A stretch of 12,449 nt of DNA from CAYGWP01 sp964353455 (GTDB lineage: Bacteria > Planctomycetota > Phycisphaerae > FEN-1346): contig CAYGWP010000182.1 in assembly GCA_964353455.1 (NCBI GenBank), positions 1-12,449 on the forward strand. Reading direction: 5' to 3'. The number at the start of each line of letters is the position of its first letter. The stretch's first letter is position 1. The notes below the pieces were generated by a model. It was not told where the DNA came from, did no database searches, and saw only the letters and a list, made by a program, of their open reading frames with translations. Positions 1 through 6,206 of this stretch are shown here, one piece after another. A program made the translations under genes and the position numbers.

Positions 1-44
1 TGGACCAGATCGCGGCGGTCGTGGAGGCGGCGCTCGTGCCGTAG
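1..44 (+). CDS. 3' end of an upstream gene, probably an HdrA-like protein
   Basis: Only the last 13 codons are in the window, read from base 3 and ending at TAG 42-44; the peptide is DQIAAVVEAALVP. This resembles the C-terminus of the HdrA encoded later in the window, which ends NDQVLEAVNAI, with the shared pattern D-Q-hydrophobic-x-x-x-V-x-A. HdrA proteins commonly finish with such a short helix after their C-terminal ferredoxin domain, and both here are followed within ten bases by an mvhD gene. The identification as HdrA is inference from this short tail and gene order. It could be any protein with a helical C-terminus. Confidence 0.45.
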   Translation, partial: DQIAAVVEAALVP

Positions 45-53
45 AGGTCAGCC

Positions 54-473
54 ATGAGCGAAGACGGGTTCGAGCCGATTATCGTCGCATTTTGCTGCAA
101 CTGGTGCTCCTACGCCGGGGCCGACCTGGCGGGCACCTCGCGGCTCCAGTATCCGCCCAACGTACGCATCGTCCGCGTCATGTGCTCGGGCATGGTGCAC
201 CCGAAACTGGTGATCGATGCGCTCACCAAGGGCGCCGACGGGGTCCTTATCTGCGGATGCCATCCGGGCGATTGCCATTACCTCGAGGGGAACCTCCGGA
301 CGCAGAAGCGGGCCGAGGGCATCACGCTCATGCTGGAGGATTTCGGCCTGGAACCCGGGCGGTTCCGCCTGGAGTGGGTCTCTGCATCGGAGGGGCCGCG
401 CTTCGCCCAGGTAATGACCGACATGGTTGAGACGGTCAGGGGCCTCGGAAAGAGCCCGTATCGAACGAGTTAG
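54..473 (+). CDS. mvhD: MvhD: [2Fe-2S] delta subunit linking hydrogenase to HdrA
   Basis: This 139-residue protein is the MvhD/FlxD-family electron conduit that passes electrons from the [NiFe]-hydrogenase (MvhAG) to HdrA in the cytoplasm. The family signatures are visible: CCNWCSYAGADLAG at residues 14-27, CSG at 44-46, and GCHPGDCHY at 68-76. Their cysteines (near C15, C18, C44, C69, C74) include the expected [2Fe-2S] ligands. Length is normal for a stand-alone MvhD. The ATG at 54 is preceded by AGAGG at 43-47 with a six-base spacer. The upstream stop (TAG 42-44) is in the same frame, only three codons away. A second MvhD copy lies at 8441-8896. This copy is upstream of mvhG/mvhA and is therefore the likely hydrogenase partner, although the repeat-bearing gap that follows may separate it from the rest of the operon. 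Confidence 0.93.
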   Translation: MSEDGFEPIIVAFCCNWCSYAGADLAGTSRLQYPPNVRIVRVMCSGMVHPKLVIDALTKGADGVLICGCHPGDCHYLEGNLRTQKRAEGITLMLEDFGLEPGRFRLEWVSASEGPRFAQVMTDMVETVRGLGKSPYRTS

Positions 474-486
474 CCGGTTGGAAAAG

Positions 487-604
487 AAGTGCGGAGTGCG
501 GAGTGCGAAGTGCGGAGTGACAGGCACGGCATTTCGGAGTGAAAGGCACGGCGGCGGAGTTGCAGGTTCTCAACTCCGCACTCCGAACTCCGCACTCCGC
601 ACTT
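487..604. repeat. Inverted repeat built of 7-base units (GCGGAGT / ACTCCGC)
   Basis: The left arm (487-518) carries four heptads: GCGGAGT at 491 and 498, GCGAAGT at 505, GCGGAGT at 512. The right arm (573-604) carries four complementary heptads: ACTCCGC at 573, ACTCCGA at 580, ACTCCGC at 587 and 594. The outer 18 bases (487-504 and 587-604) are perfectly complementary. The two variant heptads face each other in the stem, so about 30 of 32 positions pair. The loop of about 54 bases is 519-572. The element fills most of the gap between mvhD and the next gene and could fold in RNA or as a DNA cruciform. I see no transposase and no target-site duplication. Confidence 0.9.
513..552 (+). repeat. 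18-base direct repeat around the loop of the inverted repeat
   Basis: An 18-base unit occurs at 513-530 and again at 535-552 with one mismatch (C521 versus A543). It starts CGGAGTGA and ends AGGCACGGC. The first copy begins inside the last left-arm heptad. It therefore shares the GGAGT core of the heptads and suggests the element grew by local duplication. Confidence 0.8.
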
Positions 605-621
605 GAGAGGAGGAAGGCGCG

Positions 622-831
622 GTGCCGCAAAACCTGCTGTCGGTGGACCGGCGGAAGTTCGTCTGGGACGGCGAGGCGTACGACTTGCGCGCCGCCGCCG
701 AAACCAGGAAAGCGGAGTACGAAGGTCGGGGATTCGAGACGCAACTGGTGGAAGAGGAAGGGAAGTTCCTCCTTTATACACGCAGGGTGGTGAAGGAGAT
801 CGTGCTTGAGGGCGAGCCCCCGCCGGCATGA
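622..831 (+). CDS. Small hydrogenase-locus protein of unknown function (69 aa)
   Basis: I do not recognise this protein. It is 69 residues, starts at GTG 622 and ends at TGA 829-831. AGGAGG at 608-613, eight bases before the start, is a strong ribosome-binding site and the main evidence that the gene is real. The sequence is rich in charged residues (RRKFVWDGE near residues 10-18, VEEEGKFLLYTRRVV near 45-59), contains no cysteine, and ends in a proline-rich tail. It is therefore not an iron-sulfur protein, unlike most of its neighbours. No signal peptide or membrane segment is visible. It lies between mvhD and mvhG, 36 bases before mvhG, so a structural or assembly role in the hydrogenase complex is possible, but that is only inference. 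Confidence 0.65.
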   Translation: MPQNLLSVDRRKFVWDGEAYDLRAAAETRKAEYEGRGFETQLVEEEGKFLLYTRRVVKEIVLEGEPPPA

Positions 832-867
832 GGCGCGGCGGCGGGCCTACAGAAAGGAGATTCTAAG

Positions 868-1830
868 ATGGCGGCGAGAGTGGCGGAGGAATGGCTCAAT
901 ATCTGCGGCGGGTGCGAGGTCAGCATCCTCGACATCGGCGAGCCGCTCCTGGAGTTGCTGCCACAACTCCAGTTTGTCCACATGCCGGTGCTGATGGACC
1001 ATAAGTACTTCGGCCAGACCGGCGAGGGCACCGCGATGGAGATCCCGCAGGCCGACGTCGGCATCATCACCGGCGGAATCCGCAACGAAAAGGAAAAGCA
1101 CGTCACGGAGGCCATGCGCAAGTCCTGCACGACGCTCGTGGCCCTGGGCTCGTGCGCCTGCTTCGGCGGCATCCCCGCACTGGCTAACATGTGGAAGCGG
1201 GACGAACTCCTCGACAAGGTGTACCGCGGCTCCAAGACGACCGAGTCGGCGCCGAACCCGAGCGACAACCTGCCGCCGCTCCTGGAATCGGTGCTGGCGG
1301 TGGATGAGGTCGTCAAGGTGGATGCCTACATCCCCGGATGCCCGACGGCCCCCGAACTCATCGTGCAGGCGCTTACCGCCCTCCTGGGCGGCAAGCCCTT
1401 CACGCTGCCCGAGCGGTCCGTCTGCGACGACTGCCCGGTGAAGCGCGATAAGAAGGCCTCGGGCGGCTCACTGAAGCGGCCGCTGGAGAACGTCGCCTTC
1501 AAGCAGGGCGAGCCCTGGGAGAACACGCGGTGCTTCATGGAGCAGGGCTTCCTCTGCCTCGGACCGGTCACTCGCTCCGGTTGTGCCGCAGGCACCGAGG
1601 CCGAGGGCCAGACCAAGGTGCCTCGCTGCGTCAAGGGCTACATGCCCTGCCGCGGCTGTTTCGGCCCCATCCGCAAGGGGGCCAACCCGCTCGTTGACAT
1701 GATGGGAGCGCTGACGTCAATCGGCCTGGACGCCAAGCAGGTCCAGGACCGTCGCGCGCTCCTCTTGCGTTACATCGGCGCGCAGAATCGCCTGCGGCCG
1801 CTGCCCCAGAAAACCCAAAAAGGGAGGTAA
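868..1830 (+). CDS. mvhG: MvhG: [NiFe]-hydrogenase small subunit, group 3c
   Basis: This 320-residue protein is the iron-sulfur small subunit of an Mvh-type (F420-non-reducing) hydrogenase. It carries electrons from the NiFe site in MvhA towards MvhD. The proximal-cluster ligands are recognisable as C13 and C16 (ICGGCE), C96 in LGSCACFGG and C158 in PGCPTAPE. Further cysteines at 186, 189, 222, 230, 239, 254, 261 and 264 fit the medial and distal clusters, including MPCRGCFGP near 259-267. There is no twin-arginine signal, as expected for a cytoplasmic group 3 enzyme. AGGAG at 855-859 sits eight bases before ATG 868. The gene ends in TAA at 1828-1830, overlapping the AGGGAGG that serves mvhA, and lies in the same reading frame as mvhA, two codons upstream of its ATG. 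Confidence 0.95.
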   Translation: MAARVAEEWLNICGGCEVSILDIGEPLLELLPQLQFVHMPVLMDHKYFGQTGEGTAMEIPQADVGIITGGIRNEKEKHVTEAMRKSCTTLVALGSCACFGGIPALANMWKRDELLDKVYRGSKTTESAPNPSDNLPPLLESVLAVDEVVKVDAYIPGCPTAPELIVQALTALLGGKPFTLPERSVCDDCPVKRDKKASGGSLKRPLENVAFKQGEPWENTRCFMEQGFLCLGPVTRSGCAAGTEAEGQTKVPRCVKGYMPCRGCFGPIRKGANPLVDMMGALTSIGLDAKQVQDRRALLLRYIGAQNRLRPLPQKTQKGR

Positions 1831-1836
1831 GCCGCC

Positions 1837-3285
1837 ATGCCTAAGACAATCACTATCGCCCCGGTGAGCCGGATCGAAGGCCACGCGAAGGTCACGATCC
1901 AACTCGACGACGCGGGCAACGTTGCGGATACCCAGGTCAACGTCGTGGAACTGCGCGGGTTCGAGAAGTTCTGTCTCGGCCGGCCGGTGGAGGAACTGCC
2001 CCGCATCGTGACCAGCATCTGCGGGGTCTGCCCGTGGTCGCACCACCTGGCCTCGGCCAAGGCCAACGATGCGGTCTTCGGCGTCACGCCGCCGCCGACC
2101 GGTCGGAAACTGCGGGAGTTGTGCAACGCCATCGCCTACACCGAGGAGCACATCCTGCACTTCTTCTTCCTGGCCGGCGCCGACTTCGTGATTGGACCGG
2201 ATGCCGACTACGCCGTCCGGAACGTCATCGGCATCGCCCAGGCCGCCCCGGAGATCGGGAAGCGCGTGGTCCGCAGCCGCCACCTCGGCGCCCAGATGCT
2301 GAACATCGTCTCCGGCAAGTCCATACACCCGGTGACCGCCGTGCCGGGAGGCTTCTCGAAGCCCCTGACGCAAGAGGAGCGCCAGCGCATGCTGCCGATG
2401 GCAACGGAAGTCCTTGAGTTCGCCAAGTTCGCCATCGCTTTCGCCAAGGAGAACATCGTCCCCAAGTACCTCGATGCGATCAAGACGCTCGGCGTGATCA
2501 AGACGGGGTTCCTGGGCACGGTGACCGCGGACGGGGCGCTCGACCTCTACGACGGCAAACTCCGCCTCATGAAGCCCGACGGGTCGTACACCGACTTCGC
2601 CTACGACCAGTACACCGAGTACATGGGCGAAAAGGTGCTGCCGTGGTCGTACCTGAAGTTTCCGTACGCCAAGTCGTGGGGCGAGGGGTTCGACATGGAC
2701 CCCGCAGCGCCGAAAGGCATCTACCGGACGAACACGCTTGCCCGCCTCAACGTGTGCGATAAGATGACAACGCCCCTGGCCCAGGCCGAATTCGAGGGGT
2801 TCCGAAAGGCGTTCGGCCGCCCTGCGCAGCAGACGCTGCTCTACCACTACGCACGCCTCATTGAACTCCTCTACAACGCTGAACTGGCCGTCCAGTTGCT
2901 CAATGACCCGGAGATCACCGGCAAGGAGACCCGCGTCCCCGTCAAGCCGCGCGCCGCCCGCGGGGTGGGCTGCGTCGAGGCGCCGCGCGGCACGCTCATC
3001 CACGACTACGAGACCGATGCCGAGGGCCTCGTCACGAACGTGAACCTCATCGTCGGAACGACCCACAACAACGCCCCGATCAACATGTCGGTCAAGCAGG
3101 CGGCCAAGAGCCTCATCAAGGACGGGAAGTATGACCAGGGCATCCTGAACCGGGTCGAGATGGCTATCCGCGCCTACGATCCGTGCCTCTCGTGCGCGAC
3201 GCACGCGCTCGACGGAAGGCTGGCGGTGAAGGTGGAAATCTTCGACCACACGGGAGCCATGCGGGATGCATTCGCCAATTGCTGA
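1837..3285 (+). CDS. mvhA: MvhA: [NiFe]-hydrogenase catalytic large subunit, group 3c
   Basis: This 482-residue protein is the catalytic subunit that splits or forms H2 at a NiFe(CN)2CO centre. The N-terminal motif SRIEGH (11-16) and the nickel-ligand motif ICGVCPWSHH (C62, C65) are intact. The C-terminal motif DPCLSCATH supplies C450, C453 and H456. A tail of 26 residues follows H456, which is the part a maturation endopeptidase normally removes, and such a protease gene directly overlaps the end of mvhA. AGGGAGG at 1821-1827 is nine bases before ATG 1837. The middle region, with YDGKLRL and WSYLKFPY, resembles the Mvh family rather than uptake or F420-reducing enzymes. All expected active-site residues are present, so the hydrogenase looks functional. 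Confidence 0.96.
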   Translation: MPKTITIAPVSRIEGHAKVTIQLDDAGNVADTQVNVVELRGFEKFCLGRPVEELPRIVTSICGVCPWSHHLASAKANDAVFGVTPPPTGRKLRELCNAIAYTEEHILHFFFLAGADFVIGPDADYAVRNVIGIAQAAPEIGKRVVRSRHLGAQMLNIVSGKSIHPVTAVPGGFSKPLTQEERQRMLPMATEVLEFAKFAIAFAKENIVPKYLDAIKTLGVIKTGFLGTVTADGALDLYDGKLRLMKPDGSYTDFAYDQYTEYMGEKVLPWSYLKFPYAKSWGEGFDMDPAAPKGIYRTNTLARLNVCDKMTTPLAQAEFEGFRKAFGRPAQQTLLYHYARLIELLYNAELAVQLLNDPEITGKETRVPVKPRAARGVGCVEAPRGTLIHDYETDAEGLVTNVNLIVGTTHNNAPINMSVKQAAKSLIKDGKYDQGILNRVEMAIRAYDPCLSCATHALDGRLAVKVEIFDHTGAMRDAFANC

Positions 3286-3796
3286 GAAGGAGCGACTGTC
3301 GGCCGAGGACGCGGCGCCCGGATACTGCACGTGCGACACGCTTGTCTTGGGCTGCGGCAACGAGTTGTTCGGCGACGACGGCTTCGGCCCCGCCGTGGCG
3401 CGGGGCCTGGGGCGTCGGCCGGACCTGCCGCCGTCGGTGCTCGCGCTTGATGTTGGCACGAGCGTCCGCCAGGTGCTCTTCAATGTGGTCCTGAGCGCGG
3501 TCCGGCCGCGGCAGATCGTGGTGGTGGATGCCGTCGATATGGGCCGCCGGCCGGGAGAGGTATGGCAGATCGAGGCGTGCGAACTGCCCGAGATCAAGTG
3601 CGATGACTTCTCGATGCACCAGTTGCCGACCTCGAACCTGCTGCGCGAACTGCATCAACTCGGCGGCGCAGACGTGACGTGCATCGTCGGACAGGTGAGC
3701 GGAATACCGCCGGAGGTGCGGCCCGGGCTCTCGCCGCCCCTCCAACGTGCCGTGGCGACGGCGGTGGAGATGATCATGCGAGAATTCTCGACGTGA
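3266..3796 (+). CDS. [NiFe]-hydrogenase maturation endopeptidase (HyaD/FrhD family)
   Basis: This 176-residue protein belongs to the M52-type hydrogenase maturation proteases, which cleave the C-terminal tail of the large subunit after nickel insertion. The signature LGCGNELFGDDGFG spans residues 28-41. By comparison with E. coli HybD, the nickel-recognising residues should be E33, D62 (LDVGTS) and H118 (SMHQLP). The ATG at 3266 lies 20 bases inside the end of mvhA, which implies translational coupling, and it is the only ATG before the conserved core. The first 24 residues look like a non-conserved extension. hdrC begins 12 bases after its stop. Its natural substrate is almost certainly MvhA of this cluster. 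Confidence 0.9.
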   Translation: MHSPIAEKERLSAEDAAPGYCTCDTLVLGCGNELFGDDGFGPAVARGLGRRPDLPPSVLALDVGTSVRQVLFNVVLSAVRPRQIVVVDAVDMGRRPGEVWQIEACELPEIKCDDFSMHQLPTSNLLRELHQLGGADVTCIVGQVSGIPPEVRPGLSPPLQRAVATAVEMIMREFST

Positions 3797-3808
3797 GGAG
3801 CTCCAGTC

Positions 3809-4294
3809 ATGGCTGATGAGGAACAGGTGATCTCGCTCGGGGACCTCGACCTATCGTTTTGCGAGGAGGTGGCGTCGCAGCCGGGGGGCGAGCACATTCG
3901 CCGGTGCTTTGCCTGCGGCACGTGCGCCGCCGGGTGTCCGGTCACCGAGATCGATCCCGACTACAACCCGCGCAAGATCATCCGGCAGATTCTGTTCGGC
4001 ATGCGCAAGGAGGTCCTGTCTTCGCCGCGCATCTGGTACTGCCTCGTGTGCTACCGGTGCTATGCGCGATGCCCGCAGAAGGTGAACTTCACGGACGTGA
4101 TGCGGGCGCTGCGATACCTGGCGATCAAGGGCCGCTATGCCTCCGGCGACACGCTCGCGCGCATCGGGGAGATCGACCGCTTCGCGCAGCAGATGCGCCG
4201 CGACCTTGTCGCGCATGCTTTCGACAATCGGCCGGAACTCCTGGAAGCGTTCCGCCACAAGGTGGAGGAGCGCCTGGGGAGCATGAAACCATGA
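3809..4294 (+). CDS. hdrC: HdrC: two-[4Fe-4S] heterodisulfide reductase subunit
   Basis: This 161-residue ferredoxin-like protein matches HdrC, which relays electrons between HdrA and HdrB in heterodisulfide reductase complexes. Two classic [4Fe-4S] motifs are visible: C33, C36, C39, C43 in CFACGTCAAGCPV, and C78, C81, C84, C88 in CLVCYRCYARCPQ. The NPRKIIRQ segment between them is typical of the family. No membrane helices are present, so this is the soluble type and not HdrE-linked. GAGGAG at 3795-3800 lies eight bases before ATG 3809. The gene overlaps the next by four bases (ATGA at 4291-4294). hdrB usually accompanies hdrC, but an FrhB-family gene occupies that place here. Confidence 0.92.
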   Translation: MADEEQVISLGDLDLSFCEEVASQPGGEHIRRCFACGTCAAGCPVTEIDPDYNPRKIIRQILFGMRKEVLSSPRIWYCLVCYRCYARCPQKVNFTDVMRALRYLAIKGRYASGDTLARIGEIDRFAQQMRRDLVAHAFDNRPELLEAFRHKVEERLGSMKP

Positions 4295-5400
4295 GCACCG
4301 ACACCAAAGGATTCCTGGACCTTGCGGCCGAGGTGCAGGAGGCGGGCCTCTGCGGCAAGTGCGGCGGGTGCCTGGCCTTCTGCTCGGCGGGGGAATTCAA
4401 CGCCCTGGCGGCCGGCGAGGACGGCACGCCCATGATGGTTGATGAGTCCAAGTGCCTCCATTGCGGAATCTGTTACCTGATCTGTCCCCAGATCAAGGCG
4501 CTCGACCGGGAATTGCGGGAAAAGACCGGATGGAAGGCCCCCATCGGGCCGCATCGCCGGCTCGTCTCCGCCCGGGCCGTCTCCCGAAAAATCCGCCGCG
4601 TGGCCACCGACGGCGGCACGGTGACCGCGCTGCTGGCTTACGCCCTGAAGAAGCAACTGATCCAGGCCGCGATCGTGTCGCGGCGGGTCGGGCCTCTCGC
4701 TCGCGTGCCGATGGTGGCGACCAGCCCCGACGACCTGATCGAGGCCGCCGGCTCGCATTTCGACGAGTCGCAGGGCGTCCACGCCCTCGGAGAGCGGTAC
4801 ACCACGTTCTCTCCGGGCGTGCGGGAGGTCAAATCGCTCGGGCAGCGGAACCTCGACCGGATCGCCCTCGTGGGAACGCCCTGCCAGATCTTCACCGTCC
4901 GGAAGATGCAACTCCTGCACGTCCTGCCGGCGGACAGCATCGTTCTCGCCATCGGGCTGTTCTGCATGGAGAACTTCTCATTCGGCGCCAAGACGCGGCG
5001 CGCCCTCGAAAAGCGCCTCTCCGTCAAACTGGGCCAGATCCGAAAGTTGAACATCAAGGATGATGTCGTCGTGACGACCGCCGGCGAGACCGTCCACATC
5101 CCCTTCAGCGTCATGGACGAGTTTGCGCGGCCGGGGTGCCTGGTGTGCACCGATTTTGCCAGCGAGTACGCCGACATCTCCTGCGGCGGCCTGGGATCCC
5201 CGGACGGCTACACCACGACCGTCCTTCGCACCACCGCGGGCGAAGCACTCTACAACCGCGCCAAAGAGGACGGCGCAATCGAGGAACTCCGCTTCCGCAG
5301 CGCCGACCAGGGCCCGAGCGCCGCCACGGAGACGATGGCCAAGATCGTCGCGGCGACGCGCCGCAAACATGCCCGGGCCGCCAAGAGACTGGGAGCGTGA
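4291..5400 (+). CDS. FrhB-family flavo-iron-sulfur protein (F420 hydrogenase beta-like)
   Basis: This 369-residue protein belongs to the coenzyme F420 hydrogenase/dehydrogenase beta-subunit family. Members bind FAD and [4Fe-4S] clusters and exchange electrons with F420, ferredoxin or other partners. Residues 21-31 (CGKCGGCLAFC) and 55-65 (CLHCGICYLIC) give two ferredoxin-like cluster motifs. TDGGTVTALLAYAL (107-120) is the conserved flavin-domain segment. GTPCQI holds C198, and CLVCTDFASEYADISCGG holds C283, C286 and C298. The start overlaps hdrC by four bases, and hdrA begins two bases after its stop, so the three are probably translated together. Whether it uses F420 cannot be told from sequence; many bacterial relatives act without it. 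Its placement suggests it replaces or complements HdrB as an electron-accepting arm. Confidence 0.88.
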   Translation: MSTDTKGFLDLAAEVQEAGLCGKCGGCLAFCSAGEFNALAAGEDGTPMMVDESKCLHCGICYLICPQIKALDRELREKTGWKAPIGPHRRLVSARAVSRKIRRVATDGGTVTALLAYALKKQLIQAAIVSRRVGPLARVPMVATSPDDLIEAAGSHFDESQGVHALGERYTTFSPGVREVKSLGQRNLDRIALVGTPCQIFTVRKMQLLHVLPADSIVLAIGLFCMENFSFGAKTRRALEKRLSVKLGQIRKLNIKDDVVVTTAGETVHIPFSVMDEFARPGCLVCTDFASEYADISCGGLGSPDGYTTTVLRTTAGEALYNRAKEDGAIEELRFRSADQGPSAATETMAKIVAATRRKHARAAKRLGA

Positions 5401-5402
5401 CC

Positions 5403-6188
5403 GTGCTTAAGAGAGCCCTTGTCATCGGCGGCGGAATCGCGGGCATCCAGGCCTCGCTCGACCTGGCCGAGGCCGGCACCGAGGTCTTCCTGCTCGAACG
5501 GCAGCCCAGCATCGGCGGCCGCATGGCTCAACTCGACAAAACCTTCCCCACCAATGATTGCGCTATGTGCATCCTTTCGCCCAAACTCGTCGAGGTGAGC
5601 AAGCACCCGAACATCACGCTCCTCGTGAACGCCGAACTCCTGGCCCTCGAAGGCGAGGCCCCGCAGTTCACCGCACGTATCCGCAAGCATCCCCGCTACG
5701 TGAACGAGGCCAAGTGCACCGGCTGCGGCATCTGCACGACGAAGTGCCCCGTCCGCCTTCCCGACCCGTACAATAAGGGCCTCTCGAAGACCCGCTGCAT
5801 CCGGATACCTTTTCCCCAGGCCGTCCCGGCCGTGCCGATCATCGACGCCGGCCAGTGCCTGTACCTCACGCGCGGCAAGTGCGGCGTATGCAAGAAACTC
5901 TGCCAGGCCGACGCCGTCGATTACGAGCAGAAGCCGGAGGATGTGCTTCTGGAGGTGGGCGCCGCGGTCATCGCCCTGGGCTCCGAGGAATTCGAGGCCA
6001 CCCGCAAGGACGAGTACGGCTACCACACCTTCCCGAACGTCGTGACGAGCATCGAACTGGAGCGGCTCTTGAGCGCTTCCGGCCCCACGCAGGGCCACAT
6101 CCAGCGGCCGTCCGATGGGAAGGAGCCGGCCCGCGTCGCGTTCCTCCAGTGCGTGGGTTCCCGCGATGCGCAGGTCGGCAACGACTAA
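5403..6188 (+). CDS. hdrA: HdrA N-terminal module (ends at a premature TAA)
   Basis: The reading frame starts at GTG 5403, with GGAG at 5392-5395 seven bases upstream, and gives 261 residues before TAA 6186-6188. It opens with a FAD-binding Rossmann motif, VIGGGIAGIQASLDLAEAG (7-25), followed by CAMC (C53, C56). An inserted two-cluster ferredoxin comes next: C105, C108, C111, C115, then C152, C160, C163, C167. The module ends in LQCVGSRDAQVGND with C250. This start lacks the usual HdrA N-terminal domain, so the module resembles the QmoA/HdrA FAD core. The same frame continues after the TAA with CSAVCCMQAAKDA and onwards into the rest of HdrA. The intended product is therefore one protein of about 1009 residues, the flavin electron-bifurcation hub. 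The fragment alone would lack three of the four ligands of the flavin-domain cluster. Confidence 0.9.
   Translation: MLKRALVIGGGIAGIQASLDLAEAGTEVFLLERQPSIGGRMAQLDKTFPTNDCAMCILSPKLVEVSKHPNITLLVNAELLALEGEAPQFTARIRKHPRYVNEAKCTGCGICTTKCPVRLPDPYNKGLSKTRCIRIPFPQAVPAVPIIDAGQCLYLTRGKCGVCKKLCQADAVDYEQKPEDVLLEVGAAVIALGSEEFEATRKDEYGYHTFPNVVTSIELERLLSASGPTQGHIQRPSDGKEPARVAFLQCVGSRDAQVGND
6186..6188 (+). other. In-frame TAA within hdrA at a conserved tyrosine position
   Basis: The codon order is GGC AAC GAC TAA TGC TCC GCG GTC TGC TGC. HdrA proteins normally read Tyr-Cys-Ser-x-x-Cys-Cys here, and the second module of this same gene has HPYCSRICC with Tyr encoded by TAC. A single C-to-A change would turn TAC into this TAA. 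Reading frame and family similarity continue without a gap on both sides. The event is therefore a point substitution (true mutation or sequence error), not a frameshift or insertion. Confidence 0.9.
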
Positions 6189-6206
6189 TGCTCCGCGGTC
6201 TGCTGC

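Noticed and set aside
487..604. CRISPR array
   Set aside because: The units are contiguous 7-mers with no spacers, the arms are inverted, and no cas gene is nearby.
48..744. Minus-strand open frames reading repeated SALRTPHSALRT-like peptides
   Set aside because: They are translations of the ACTCCGC heptads and of the antisense of mvhD. They show no protein-like conservation and no ribosome-binding site.
1717..3597. Long minus-strand open frame (626 codons) opposite mvhA
   Set aside because: High GC content produces long antisense frames. Its composition is arginine-, histidine- and aspartate-rich without recognisable motifs, while the + strand carries a clear hydrogenase gene.
6186..6188. 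Selenocysteine or pyrrolysine explanation for the stop inside hdrA
   Set aside because: Selenocysteine uses TGA and pyrrolysine uses TAG; this codon is TAA. The residue replaced is tyrosine, while the ligand cysteine follows as a normal TGC.
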